Assembly (NCBI GenBank): GCA_022661535.1
Contig: JAKULF010000001.1
Location: 744,001-808,000 of the forward strand
From: Eutypa lata
Lineage: Eukaryota > Ascomycota > Sordariomycetes > Xylariales > Diatrypaceae
Direction of reading: 5' to 3'
DNA length: 64,000 nt
Every line of letters begins with the position of its first letter. The first letter of the stretch is position 1. This document shows, piece by piece, positions 34,380-46,379 of the stretch. The position numbers and the translations under genes were made by a program. The notes beneath the pieces were generated by a model. That model was not told the DNA's origin. It was given only the letters and a program-made list of their open reading frames with translations, and ran no database searches.

Positions 34380-35504
34380 TTTTATTGTTTTGAAGTAGGT
34401 AGTAGTTAGTAGGTTGTTTGATGTTCCGAGTTAAATATTGGTTGCGAATGATTGAACGTATGACCACCAGGGGCTTAATGAAAGTAAGACTGTCGGAGTA
34501 GGACGTCGTCGAGAAGTGAATGGCGCAAGCAACAGCTGCAGCAGTGGGAATCGAAGAGAAGAGGTATGTTTGCGTGTAGAGAGAGGACAGTCAAACCCAG
34601 ATGAAGGAGCGTTGAGCTCCTTATGTATTGGCATCATCTTGCCGACGTCGCTATATTCCTCCTATAGGTGGTGCCATCACCCACCTCCATCTCTCGTACG
34701 TGTGCATCTCTTTGCGGTAGTTATGGGTTGTTTGATAGAATTGTTTACCTGGAACATCACGGAACCATGTCTGTGGGTCTTGCTAGCATTTTGAGACAGA
34801 GTTGTCCCCCAATTCGGATTGAGCCGAAGTTAAAATTCCACCAACCATGATGTCGGACCATCTTGAACCCCTGGATTGTTTCATCCCTATCGAAAGGCGA
34901 CTCGCCAGAATGGGGAAACAAACTGAGATGAAGGATGAGAAGGATCCTCGACGAATGCGGATCTCCCGTGCGCTTGCGCAAGTGCGGCTCTCGAGAATCT
35001 CACCACCACGTTCGTGTGTTAGATGATTAGTATGTCTCATATGTATATACCTAAACCACCAGAGTCGCTTAGATCGGATCAAATTCAATCTATTTATATA
35101 GCTGTGGAGAGTATACTCTTGGTATCACCTGAAGTAGGCGTTAAATGTGACTAAGACTAACCGTGCCTTAGTTTACTTGGTATACACCGATTGTGTCCAA
35201 GACCGGTTTCTCTAACAAGGAGATTATTAGCAGTGTATAGTTATCCTGGCTCATCTAGTGACATGAATGAAATAAATAGCAATTGTGAGTTTACACGAAC
35301 CAGCTAACTTGAGGGGTGTTAGAGAAGTGGTTGAGTTAACCGCCAACTTCGTAGTGATAGCGTCTCTCTTTCGAGATAAAAATATATATTCAAGTTTCAC
35401 GTTGTTGAGAAGCTAGGTCCAGTGACTGGATCAATTCTAGGGATAGTTGAGCGAGCGACTGGTTTGCTATGAGTAGCATTACTATTTTGATCATCCAAGG
35501 GCTT
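34380..35504. other. Intergenic upstream of the AA9 gene and downstream of the S58 peptidase
   Basis: No coding frame was recognised. The AA9 promoter should occupy roughly 34380-35000. Both flanking genes are on the minus strand. Confidence 0.45.
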
Positions 35505-36830
35505 TTACAAGTACTTTGACATGATCTCTTGCACCCTCTCCAGTGGCAATGCTTCAATCTTGTGTCCCTTGCTCCCTTCCATTGTCTCCGCCATGCATAG
35601 AGCGTTATAAATCGACTCTTCCGTCGCATCCGCCGTTGCCTCAAACAGTCCATTGATCGATTGGTCATCTATGATCTCTGTTGTGAGTGGAGTCGGCTTG
35701 AAAGGATCGACTGACCGGCGCTCCATGGATATTGTCTGGACCGGAATGCTGTTCCCGGTCGAAAAGGCCAGGAAGATGTCGCCGGATGGGTTGTGACCAT
35801 TGCCACCGACCCGAGCAAGACCAATCGTTGCCCTCTTTGCCAGTCGCTGAAGCTGCGTCGGGTGAAGTGGCGCATCTGTTGCGATGATGACAATGATGCT
35901 CCCATCCTTGCGATTCTTCTCCCTCACAAGCTCTTCCTCGGCTGCCTTTTTCGCAGCGTCGTTCTCTGCTTCCTTTGCCGCTTCTTCGGCGAGAATCCTG
36001 CCGACTGGTACGCCTTGAATACGAAGATGCGGCTTCTTTCCATAATTGGCCTGTACTAGAGTAGCTACCGTGTATGTTTTAGGCTCCCCCTTTGCGTCGA
36101 GCCCTGGGACGAGTCTACTACTACTTCCTGTCCCGCCCTTGAAGTAATGGCACTTAGATAGAGAATGTTAGAAAGTAGTCTGAAAACCCCTATCGTTTCT
36201 TCCAAGGGTTGTGGTTGGTATACAGCCCTTCAGGCTCTGGCAACTAGACATTGAAAAGGGGAAGCCGCTTACGATCATTCCCGTCCCTCCTCCGACATTA
36301 CCCTCTCTCACGCGCTCGTTAGAAACACTCTCCAGGCCTTTGACGATATGTTCTGGCTTGACAACAAATTGGGTCAGGTCATTGAGGTAACCATCAAAAG
36401 TCTCGGCAATAACAGGGAGCAGGAACCAGTCCGCCTCTCCCTTTTTAAAACCCCCAGCTTTGATGGCGTATTCGTAGACACCCTGGTAGGCGGCCCCAAC
36501 AGCAAAAGAGTTGGTGATGATGATAGGCGAGTGCAACAGGCCTGTCTCGTTGATCCAATGGCTCCCCGTCATTTCACCCGAGCCGTTGAAGCTGAACAAC
36601 CCGGAATAACATGCATTCCAGAACCAATCCGAACGCGGCAAGATCGAAGTTACGCCCGTGTTGACATTGCCGTTGTCGGCGTAGATTTCCTGCGTGTGGA
36701 CCTGAACTCCGGGTACGTCCGTCAGAGAATTTAGTGGGCCCGGCTTCCAGTCACCGAGAAATATGTTCGGTAGGAGCTCCCGGATCCGTGTCCGAGGTTG
36801 TGTGTTTCCGGCTGTACTTGAAGCTGCCAT
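35505..36830 (-). CDS. S58 family (DmpA-type) self-processing aminopeptidase
   Basis: Two exons, 36830-36273 and 36152-35505, with a 120-nt intron (GTAAGC donor, TCTAAC branch site, CTAAG acceptor). They total 401 residues. The family (DmpA/BapA) cleaves N-terminal or beta-amino acids after autocatalytic splitting into two subunits. Conserved blocks are present: RIRELLPNIFLGDWKPGPLN, SLTDVPGVQVH, NTGVTSILPR, FSFNGSGEMTGSHWINETG, EGNVGGGTGM then ICHYFKGGTGSSSR, and DGSIIVIIATDAPL. In that last block Ser271 after Gly270 is the expected nucleophile and cleavage point. A Lys/Glu/Ala-rich insert (about 241-267) precedes the cleavage site and looks like an extra helix. No signal peptide is visible, so the enzyme is probably intracellular. 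Confidence 0.9.
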
Positions 36831-37423
36831 TTTTGTTTCAAATTCTCACTGTAATGGTGAGTGATAACCGCATATGTAAGTGGGCAGTTGCAGCATGATA
36901 AATATTCGTGACGTGTGGCCTCCCGTGCTACTTATAATATAATTTTCTAAGCACTTTACCATGTAGTGGCCATTCACATCAAGTCTTTTCTCGTGTCGTG
37001 CAATCCAATTGTAATCGAGTCACGCCGAAATGATATCCACCACGGCGAGCCTAAATAAGCAGTATCGATCTGACATCAAACCAGCATTATCGCTGAGGGG
37101 CGCGGAACAAGACCATGTACCTATTAAACTGCGAATCTTTGAGGGGAACCTTGCAAACTTCCTAATTGGGCATTTGATACTTAGTGATTTGAGCGAAGAC
37201 TTTAACGACACCGGTCCCGAGGTCTTATCTGTTATAGACACCCACGCTAGTTTAACTACATCGCGCACTATCACCATCATATCATCACACAAGCCACATA
37301 TGTAGTTACACCAATCTCACCACCTAGCATATCACCAACCCCTTACAATACAAAAAATATATATAGATAAATGGATGGGCTCGCACCGTGCACCCAACCT
37401 CCCCGGAGCTTAACCTTAACCTT
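36831..37423. other. Intergenic left of the AT-rich element
   Basis: Contains the promoter side of the S58 gene. A short ORF at 37030-37305 shows no domain. Three CCTTAA-type hexamers (CTTAACCTTAACCTTAACC, 37409-37427) sit right at the edge of the AT-rich element. Confidence 0.4.
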
Positions 37424-39545
37424 AACCGTATTATTATACGGAACCTTCTTTTTATACATCTTTATATTTTATATATTAAAATTAATTAACTTTTATTAAA
37501 AGTTAATATTTTTATTAATATTTTTTTTTAATTAATAATAAAATTATTCGCGTATTTTATATATAATTAAATAATTTAAAAGTTATAATTTAATATTATA
37601 TAATTATTTAATTTAAATTAAATAATTCGTATTAATTAAATTTTAATTAAAACGTAACTTTAATTATAAAATTTTAATTTTTTATAATTTTAATAATTTA
37701 TTTTTTATATTATATATTTTATTATATTATTTATAATATTATTAATTATAACTTTTTATATTAAAAATAATAAAATTAATATTATATTTAACGTTATTAA
37801 TAATAAATTATTAATAAATAAAGTTATATAAAAATATAATATATTAATAATAATTATTAATATTTATATAAATAATATTAATAAAATTAAAAATAAAAAT
37901 TAAAAAATTAAATAATAATTAACTTTTAATAAAAAATATTATTTAATAAAATAAATATTAAAGTAAAAAAACTTTAATTATATTTTTAAATATATTATAA
38001 TATATAATATAATCGTTAAAATATTACGTTAAAAAAATTATAAAAAAAAAAAAAATTAAATAACTTTTAATAACGAAATTCTTTTATATATATTAAAATT
38101 AAACGAAAAATAAAAATTATATATTTTAATAACTTTATTTTTAAATTTATTAATTAATATTTTAATATTAAAAAAATTATAATTAAATTAAATTAAAATA
38201 TATTATTAATATTAATAAAAATAATATTATAATAAATTTTAATAAATATTTAAACTTTTTATAATATTTATTAATAATTTTTAATTATAAATATAAAATT
38301 TAATAATTTGATTTTAAATAATATAATAAAAAAAAAACTTTTATAAAAAATAATTAAAGTTATAATTAAATTACGTTTATTAAAATTATTATTATTAAAA
38401 GTTATATATTAAACTTTAATATAATTTTTAAAAATAAAACTTTTTAAATATAATAATTTTTTAATAAATTTAATAAAATAATAAATTAATATTATATTTA
38501 TTTAAATAATAATTAAATTAATAATAATATAATTTATAAATAATTAAAAAACGTAAAAATATATTAAACTTTATTTTATTAATAATAAATAATTATAAAA
38601 GTTATATTTTAATTAATATATTATTTATTTTATTATAATTATAAATTAATAAATTTTAAAATAAATTTATAAATATTTATTTTTTAATAATATATATTAT
38701 TATTATTTTTTTTTATATTTTTTATAATTTATAATTATTTAATAATAAATTTTATAATATATTTAAATTTATTTATAAACGATTATTAATTTTATTTTAT
38801 TCGTATTTATATATAAATTAAAATAAAAACTTTTTTAATAATTATTTTAAAGTTTAATTTTAAAATTATTAAAAATTAATTTATTAATTATATTAAAGCT
38901 TTAAATTATTTTAAAATTTAAATTAATAAAAAAAAATATTAAAATTTATAATTATTAACGAAAAGTATTTTAACGATAATTTTATATTTATAATTAATTA
39001 TTAAATAAAAAATATAAATATAAAAAAATTATTTTATATTAAAAATAAATTTAATAAAATTATTAAAATTTATAATAATTAAAATACGAAAATTATTTTT
39101 AAAAATTATTATATAAAAAAGTTATAAATTTAAATTAAACGTTTTTAATTTAAAAAATAATATATTATATTAAATTTAAATTATTATTTTTAAAAGTTAA
39201 TTAAAATATTAAATAATAATTAAAATATTTTTATAAAAATATTATAATAATATTAAAAAAAAGTAAAAAAAGTTATTATAAAAAAAAATATATTTTAAAA
39301 AATTATTATATAAAAGTTTATATATATATAATTAAATTATTAAAATAAACGTTTAATTTATTTAATAAATTAATTTATTATAAAATTATTAAATAAAATA
39401 ATTTTTTTAATTTTATTATTTTTTTTAATTTATAATTATTATATATAAAGTTATAATGTTTTAATAAAGCTTATATAATTTTAATATATAAAATGTAAAG
39501 ATGTATAAAAAGAAGGTTTCGCATAATATAATGTACGGATTAATC
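37424..39545. mobile_element. AT-rich, RIP-like DNA transposon remnant with terminal inverted repeats
   Basis: The ends at 37432-37483 and 39481-39532 are inverted copies of about 50 bp sharing ACCTTCTTTTTATACATCTTT and TTTTATATATTAA. They differ at only about three positions, all A/G or C/T transitions. The similarity extends imperfectly outward to TTAA(C/T)CCGTA. Between the ends is about 2 kb of nearly pure A/T with no open frame. The size (about 2.1 kb) and long inverted ends fit a class II element whose transposase has been erased by C-to-T mutation. Family assignment is not possible from what remains, and no clear target-site duplication was found. Confidence 0.75.
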
Positions 39546-40141
39546 TTGGTATAATCTGTAGCACTGCTAAATGTAGTTTAGCGAAAGTGTTTATAATCGA
39601 TAACTACATAGGTACATAAGACCGGTGCTGTTAAACTTTTCGGTGATTTGAGTGTTTCTTATCGTCTTACTAGAACGCTAGCTCTAATTGATATTTAAAG
39701 ATGGCGATATCATAAGATCGTATCGCGATTTGCTCGGGAAGTCCCGCCTCTCGCATGAAATCTCACATAAGGAGATTTCCGGAGTCAAAGTAGACCGCTT
39801 ATGAATCTCACTCTCCGTATAAGACACCACGCTGTAGAGAATCTTATGCTCCGGGCTATAGTTAACGTTACTACATACGTAGGAAATGCCGAATTGAAGC
39901 GGCTGATTCATCAAAATGGAGACCCTTAGTTAGCCAGGAATTACCCCACATTCTTACCCCGATGACCCGTCAGGTTGGCGCGCCAGCTCGTGGCCCCCGC
40001 ATTCTATTACCTATAGCCTCGGCGGTGAAAGGCACGACGATATATTCAACAATATAAGATTCTCATCTATATTTTTTTTGCCAATTGCAGGTTTATACAG
40101 TGGTTGTTTGTTTGCTGAAAGCAAGTGTGTTAGTCGATAAG
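39546..40141. other. Intergenic between the element and the transhydrogenase gene
   Basis: A minus-strand ORF at 39684-39914 has no recognisable domain. The GC-richer part at about 39960-40060 precedes the plus-strand gene and is probably its promoter. Confidence 0.4.
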
Positions 40142-41862
40142 ATGGTTGCCGCGATCAGAGTAGTGCCGAATGTGAGTGAGGGAGTTACGGGGTGTGTGGA
40201 ATGAATAAGTTGAGGCTACAGTTACTAACATGTAAATAGGCGGCGTCAAGAGCAGTGAGTCTCTTAAAGACAGTGCAATATACGCACCCGCCATCATGTC
40301 CTTGCCATTCAAATCCGGGGCACCATCACCACCACGCAAGGCCACAAGTTGAGCGGTATGCTCAGAGGACTGGGAGGCGTGGTTTCGCGTCCCCGATAGA
40401 TTCATCTCAGCAAAAGGAGTATGCATTTGAGATGGCCGCTTCCTCCATCCGCTTTGGCCCCGGTTGCACGCAGGAAGTGGGCATGGACATGACGAACATG
40501 GGTGCCAAGCGCGTCTGCGTCGTAACAGACCCGACCGTCAGGCGCTTGACTGCTGTAAAGCAAGTCGAGGAGGCATTGTCAAGGGAGGGCATCGAATACA
40601 AAATTTTCGATAAAGTTCGGATCGAGCCCAAAGATAGCTCGTAAGTTGCTCACCTCCCCAACTCACGAGATCTCACCGCTCAAGCCAAACTCTTTAGGAT
40701 CAAAGAAGCCATCGAGTTCGCCAAGCCGTACCGGCCCGACGCGTTCCTAGCCGTAGGCGGAGGCTCCGTCATGGACACGGCCAAGCTGATGAACCTGTAC
40801 ACGGAGTACCCGGAGGCCGAGTTCCTAGACTTCGTCAACGCACCGCTGGGCAACGGGCGACCAATCGACCGGAAGCTGAAGCCGCTGGTGGCGATCCCGA
40901 CGACGGCGGGGACGGGCAGCGAGACGACGGGCACGGCGATCTTCGACCTGGTCTCGAAGCGGGCCAAGACGGGCATCGCGCACCGGAACCTCAAGCCGAC
41001 GCTCGGCCTGTGCGACCCGCTGAACACGCGCACGATGCCGGCCGCCGTCAAGGCCGCCTCGGGCTTGGACGTGCTGTGCCACTCGCTCGAGTCGTGGACC
41101 GCCATCCCGTTCAACGAGCGCACGCCCCGCCCCACCAACCCGATCCTGCGGCCCGCGTACCAGGGTGCGAACCCTATCAGCGACGTCTTCTCGCTCAGCG
41201 CCCTCCGCAGCACCGTAAAGTATCTGCCGCGCGCTGTCCGGGACCCAGATGACTTCGAGGCCCAGAGCGAGATGTTACTCGCGGCTACGCTTGCCGGAGT
41301 CGGGTTTGGGAATGCGGGCGTTCACTTATGTCATGGTATGGAGAGGCACTTTCCCCACCCTGTCCCCCTTTACACTACCTTTTCTTTTTTTTCTTTCTTT
41401 TTGATATAGGGAGCATTAGCTAACATTTAATCAGGCATGTCGTACCCGATCTCTGGCCAGAACCCTGGCTACCAGCACGCCGGCTACGAGGTATCGTCGC
41501 CCATAATCCCGCACGGGGTATCGGTCGCGGTATCGGCGCCGGCCGTGTTCCGGTTCACGGGGGCGTCGAACCCGGACCGGCACCTGGCGGCGGCCGAAGC
41601 GTTCGGCGTAGACATCACCAATGTCAAGCGCGCGGATGCAGGGGCTGTCCTAGCCGACGCGATCACGAAGTTCCTGGCGGAGCTCGGCGACCAGCCCGCG
41701 GGTTTGAAGGCTCTTGGGTTCGGCCCCGAGCATATCGATGCCCTTGTTGAGGGCACCATCCCGCAGGCGCGCGTCCTCATGCTCGCGCCTGGCTTGGATA
41801 AGGAGCTGGAGCGGGAGCGGGAGCAGTTGCGCACGCTGTTCGAGGAGGCTATGACGCATTGA
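40142..41862 (+). CDS. Hydroxyacid-oxoacid transhydrogenase, mitochondrial (iron-containing ADH family)
   Basis: Four exons: 40142-40171, 40240-40640, 40698-41335 and 41435-41862, total 1497 nt and 498 residues. The tiny first exon (MVAAIRVVPN) joins through a 68-nt intron with GTGAGT, a TACTAAC branch site and an AATAG acceptor. The N-terminus is Arg/His-rich with no acidic stretch and looks like a mitochondrial presequence. The enzyme (ADHFE1 family) couples oxidation of 4-hydroxybutyrate to reduction of 2-oxoglutarate. Diagnostic blocks are KEYAFEMAASSIRFGPG, AVGGGSVMDTAKLMNLY, IPTTAGTGSETTGTAI, GLDVLCHSLESW, HLCHGMSYPISG and SSPIIPHGVSVA. The last three contain the His residues that normally bind the metal. 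Confidence 0.94.
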
Positions 41863-42251
41863 TGAGTGAGATTGGGTGTTGTGTATATATAAACTAGGGA
41901 TCTCTAAGTACTTAGTTAACTAGATGGCTTGAGTCAAGCGTATGCATATTCATGATCGCGAGTTCTACATATATTTCGTTGATGTAGTACGGACGTCTTA
42001 TATTTGTCACTCTTTCCATTTCTAGAGCAATTCGTGCTATGAACTGACGCGATGGTCATATTATCATGGTGGCACTATCTTCAAAACCTAAGACATGTTA
42101 CATTTCGATACTAATAGCAAGCGAAGCTGCCTGTTACTCAAGTAAGAATGGAAAGTCTACAATACATCATACACCATTGATTCACGATATACTAGAGAAT
42201 AACATATACAGTAAGTGATACATTAACCAACAGCTACATCGCCATTGAAGG
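41863..42251. other. Short intergenic between convergent genes
   Basis: The plus-strand transhydrogenase ends at 41862 and the minus-strand acetyltransferase ends at 42252. No other feature was seen. Confidence 0.5.
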
Positions 42252-43849
42252 TCATGATGCTGAGCCGAGCTGCTTAGACCACCTTTCCAGATTCGCAATG
42301 AACCTTTCTCCAAACGCACAATCCATGACGCAATCTTGCCAGCTGACCGAAACGACAAGGTCTTTCCCTTTGACCGCTATTGGTGAGACCGTCAAGGCGG
42401 CTGCCGGTACCTCGGCGCTGAGGAAGAACTGCGCCTGGTCTATAGACCAGCCGTCCTCCTTCTCCTCCTCCACCACCCCCTCGCTACCGCCGCCGTCCAA
42501 CACACCTAGATTGGAGACAACCCAGGACTGGACTCTCGGCTTCTGCGCCTGCTCCTGCATCTGCGTATGCCAGTCGCCGACGAACTTCATAACGCCGGTC
42601 AGGTCGTTCTTGACCCCCATCTTGAGGCGGACCTCGAGCTCAGTCCGCACCACGGCAGCGATCTCCCAGATGGTGGCTTCGAGGGCCTCGCTGAGCGAGC
42701 CGTCGCTGCCGCCGCCGTCGCGTATGCAGCTGCGAATTTTGGCTACGGTCTTGGTGTTGAACCGGTGCGGCATTGCCGACACGAGGTTGCCGATCGTGTT
42801 GTTCGGCTCAAACCAGGGGTGGGAGGACGGCTGGGAGGGCAGGAACCGCCGCATGCTTAGAGCGCTCGCCGCTTCGAAGGCTCGGGCCTTGCCCTCTTCC
42901 AATTGAGACGCCAACGATGTGAGAGAGAGCGCGTGCAATAGCCCTGTTATTGTGGTCTTGTGCTTTCGGCATGCTGCCAGGATGTGTCCAAGGCTCTGCT
43001 TATCGATGTTGAATGAGCGGAACTGGGTTTTGTAGGGCGATGTTCGGATTGGTGCCCATGTCGCATGTGTCGTTCTCTTGGAAGTGATGGCTGGTGGTAG
43101 AGTTTCTCTCCACAGCATTCGGAGGATGAACTCGGTCGACATGGTGAACTTGGTGAGCTGATGTTGTGTAGGGGGGAAGCGGTCTACTACCGTGGGGACT
43201 TTCAAAATACGGTCTTTCAAGGTAGGCAGTGTGTCGTCAATGCTCGTCTCGTTCAGTCTCCTAAGTAAAGTCTCGTGGAATATCTTCCCGCCCATTCCGT
43301 CCGAGTTGGCGTGATTGAACGAAAAGATGACCTCGAGGACATTAGATTCCCTCTGATGAAGCACGCTTATTCTCCATCCTGGCTGGGATTCGAGATTGGG
43401 GAACTCGGTGTCGAGCTGGAACTGTAGGGCACTCCTGCACAGTAGATCAAACCTTGCCGAGTTCTCAGCGAAGTCCCATTCGACATGGTTACGCAAGTCG
43501 ACGCTTTCTAGTTGTGTCCATGCGGGTTTCTTGGAGTTCGCGCCAACGAGTCCAACTTGCAAAAGGGGGTGTTCGAGAATAGTCCGAGCGATGGCCGACT
43601 CGAAAACCTCAACAAGCTTCTCTTGAGAGTCCGGGTTCGTAAGGGCACGAGGGATTGCATAGCGACATGCTATGACGGTACCAATGTACTGCCCAAGCGT
43701 GTGCGTAGCCGATTGGTAGCATTCACTGTATATATTAGAGTACAAACGGTGTTCATGAAGTCTATTATTACTGACTTGTATCCCAGCCTCCGGATAATCT
43801 TACAGGCTGATTTTATGTTCCTTTGTTTCTTCGTCTGAGTGACAGCCAT
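42252..43849 (-). CDS. Alcohol acetyltransferase family protein (ATF/AATase-like)
   Basis: Two exons, 43849-43776 and 43725-42252, with a 50-nt intron (GTCAGT donor, CTAAT branch-like site, ACAG acceptor). They total 515 residues. Exon 1 supplies the ATG and MAVTQTKKQRN with KIIRRLGY, which joins to NECYQSATHTLGQYIGTVIA. This gives the expected start of the AATase domain, which the long exon alone lacks because it has no usable ATG. The BAHD-like catalytic motif H-x3-D is present as His163-Ala-Asn-Ser-Asp167 in FNHANSDGMGG. The family transfers acetyl from acetyl-CoA to alcohols, sterols or other hydroxyls. The second motif usually placed near the C-terminus is not obvious, so the substrate and activity are uncertain. 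Confidence 0.85.
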
Positions 43850-45621
43850 AGCGCTTAATCGATTCAAGATATTCTTTGGTGACAAGTGTTCAAATCCAGA
43901 TTTATATCAGCCAGTGGCGAGGGTTGTAACCTTTATATATACAAGGTAAAGAAGATGTGCGATATGTCGCGGAATGTTTCATTGCTGGTTCCGCGGGAAC
44001 CGAACAGACTATCCGGGGTGAAGCGGCGGCCGCGGATCCAGAACACTGCTGCCTACCCCCACTTTAAGCCGTTGAAAGTTGAGTCTAAGATTGACGAATG
44101 CCCCCTTGATAGTTTTGAGCAAATATTGGGAAGTCGTTAACGAAGTAATATTTCAATTTGTATAACTACCTGGTCATCTTAACGTAGGATACAGAGTTCA
44201 ATGCTGGGAAGGTGGTAAAGTAAGTACCTGTACCGATATTAATGAAACAGATCAGGGCCATACGGCTATACTAGCCCCAAATAGGAGGACCACGGAGTAG
44301 GCTGGAGTAAGAACTATAAAAGTGACGGAAGCATAACCTTCAACTTAAATACTTAATAATAAAGTGACCTTTCTTGATCCCTTGCGTAGGTATGAAAGGG
44401 TTGATACAAATCTGTACTTCGCGTACCGTTGATATCTCTTCTAACCAACATGACTTGCATCAATATATGCAGTTGTGAATGAGCTAGTTTTCCTGATATT
44501 ACACTCTTGATAAACTAAACCGGCAATTTCGGCATAGATATAGGTTTTTGAATGGTAAGAACTTTAGGTTCTCTAAAACACAATGTTCCAAAACACAATG
44601 TGAAAGTCTCTCTGACCCTTGATAAGAGCGCACCGTGCCGTGCCGTGCCGTGCCATGCCATGCCGCTAATTCGAGTACAACTTTAAGACACAATTCCATC
44701 TTTGATAAAGTAGTAGTAAAAAGAAATGAGAGAAATCAATACGCCTCATGTGTACGTCTCACTACCCATGCCACATTATATCCGCAGCATAGAAAATTAC
44801 TAAACTAAAGATCATTAGTCACGCTAACTTCATATCATTGTTCCTTATGATTCCTCTGCATAGAATATTAGTAGCTATAGATGCTGTAAACCTGAAATCT
44901 GAAAGAAATATTAAGTTGTATGGGTGTGAAGAATTAAGTTTGCGGTTCACACCAAGCACACTTCTTGGCGATACCCCTGACTTCAGCATAGATACACCAA
45001 TGTGTTCAGGTGCTGATTGGCTTGAAACGTCTCATTCCGATTATGCAACCATAATAGCCATGAAGTGAGCCGTTGACGTAGGTGTACTGACTACAGTCAA
45101 TCTATCGTCTTGGACCTCACAGAAGTCCGCAAGCCAGCAGCTGTTCGAAATCTTTCTGAACGTCAGCTAATAATCTCCCTAGAGTTCCCATACCACGACA
45201 CACTACTATATAAGTTCTAGCAGGAAAAGCAGACGCAATAGTCTTGCTTTATTCTATCATTCTAGCCTCTTGAGTTCGATTCGATGTGATATTTAATTTT
45301 GCACGTTATGTTCTAGATACTTTCCCAAGCTGTTGCATTGCTGATGTTTTTGTATAGCTCTCTACAGTCAGCTAATATCGTGGCGTAAGCTATTCTGTAC
45401 TTGATGCTCCCCTTGGTCTAGTTGGGCTGTAGACTTGGCAGTGTCTAATAACTACACTGGCTTAATCACTGGACGACACTGTTTTGGGGAGATTTTCGCT
45501 GAAATCGGTAGAAATATTTGAAGATCTTGATTGTGCACCTGAAATTATACTGGTATTCTTAAGGCATAACACTGCTCAAAGCACAACACACGTTCCCTTT
45601 CCTATAGTGATTCCTTACGAA
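43850..45621. other. Intergenic 1.8 kb
   Basis: No convincing gene; the ORF at 43886-44140 has no recognisable domain. A short pentanucleotide array (CCGTG)n followed by CCATG variants lies at about 44633-44663. Confidence 0.45.
44633..44663. repeat. (CCGTG)n / (CCATG)n short tandem repeat
   Basis: Roughly six 5-bp units: CCGTG four times, then CCATG twice and a final CCG. The switch from CCGTG to CCATG is a single transition per unit. Confidence 0.85.
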
Positions 45622-46379
45622 TTACTTCGGCTCTACCCCGGATGGTAAATTCCCACCAGCACTAGTTTGTTCCTCACGCACAACCGTAGCACCGCGCGGC
45701 CGCTTCGGCTTCCGCCTACAGCAGCACTCGACGCAACACCAGATCGACAAGCAGGCCCGGAAACAACTTTGCGCGTCACATAATACGTTAACATAGCTAC
45801 TACACATCAAAGAAAAAAAGAAGAAGACCATGGTGTCACCATGCATGCATGATCAAATAAAACTTACCAAATACCAATCATCAGCCACGTGGCGAGCGCG
45901 TCCGCGTTCCTCCAGGGGCGCTCCTCGGGCCTGTCCTCCCGGCGATAGTCGCTCAGCAGGATAGTGATAACCGACGGGATCGCGAGGCAGATCACGACCA
46001 CATCCTCGCAGGCCATCAGCCCGGACGGCGCCCGCGGTATCGTCCTCGTGGAGTCGATCAGCCCGGCGATCTCCGATACGTCTACTAGTATAGCGACGAT
46101 GGCCTGGAAGAAAAGCACGAAGTGCGCTCGTTTAGTAAATAGTAGTAGTGGTCACGATTTGACGGATATTAAATGATAGGTAGGTAGGTAGATAGCTAGG
46201 TAGGCAGGCAGGCGACGACTCACGGCTGAGATGGCAACACCGTACGTCTTGCCCTTGGCATCCCAGTTCACGCTCTCGTAGACGAGGACGGCGAGGACGG
46301 CCACGGAGGCGCTTAGTCCCAGTAAGCGGGCGATGGTAGCCACGACGGCCCCGGGCTTGGGAACTCGGGAGCGGGCCAT
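45622..46379 (-). CDS. Small four-helix membrane protein with Cys-rich basic tail
   Basis: Three exons, 46379-46224, 46103-45868 and 45799-45622, total 570 nt and 189 residues. Donors are GTGAGT and GTAAGT. The last acceptor could also be three bases later, giving 188 residues. After a short basic N-terminus (MARSRVPKPG), four hydrophobic segments follow at about 10-35, 46-66, 83-104 and 119-150. The loop between helices 1 and 2 has ESVNWDAKGKTYG; the loop after helix 3 is strongly charged (DYRREDRPEERPWR). The tail is Cys-rich then basic (CDAQSC, CCVECCCRRKPKRPRG), which could be palmitoylated. This layout recurs in fungal-specific tetraspan-like proteins of unknown function. I do not recognise a named family. 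Confidence 0.7.

Noticed and set aside
37409..37427. CCTTAA repeats resembling telomeric DNA
   Set aside because: The unit is CCTTAA rather than the fungal CCCTAA, and only about three copies are present inside a chromosome-internal region.
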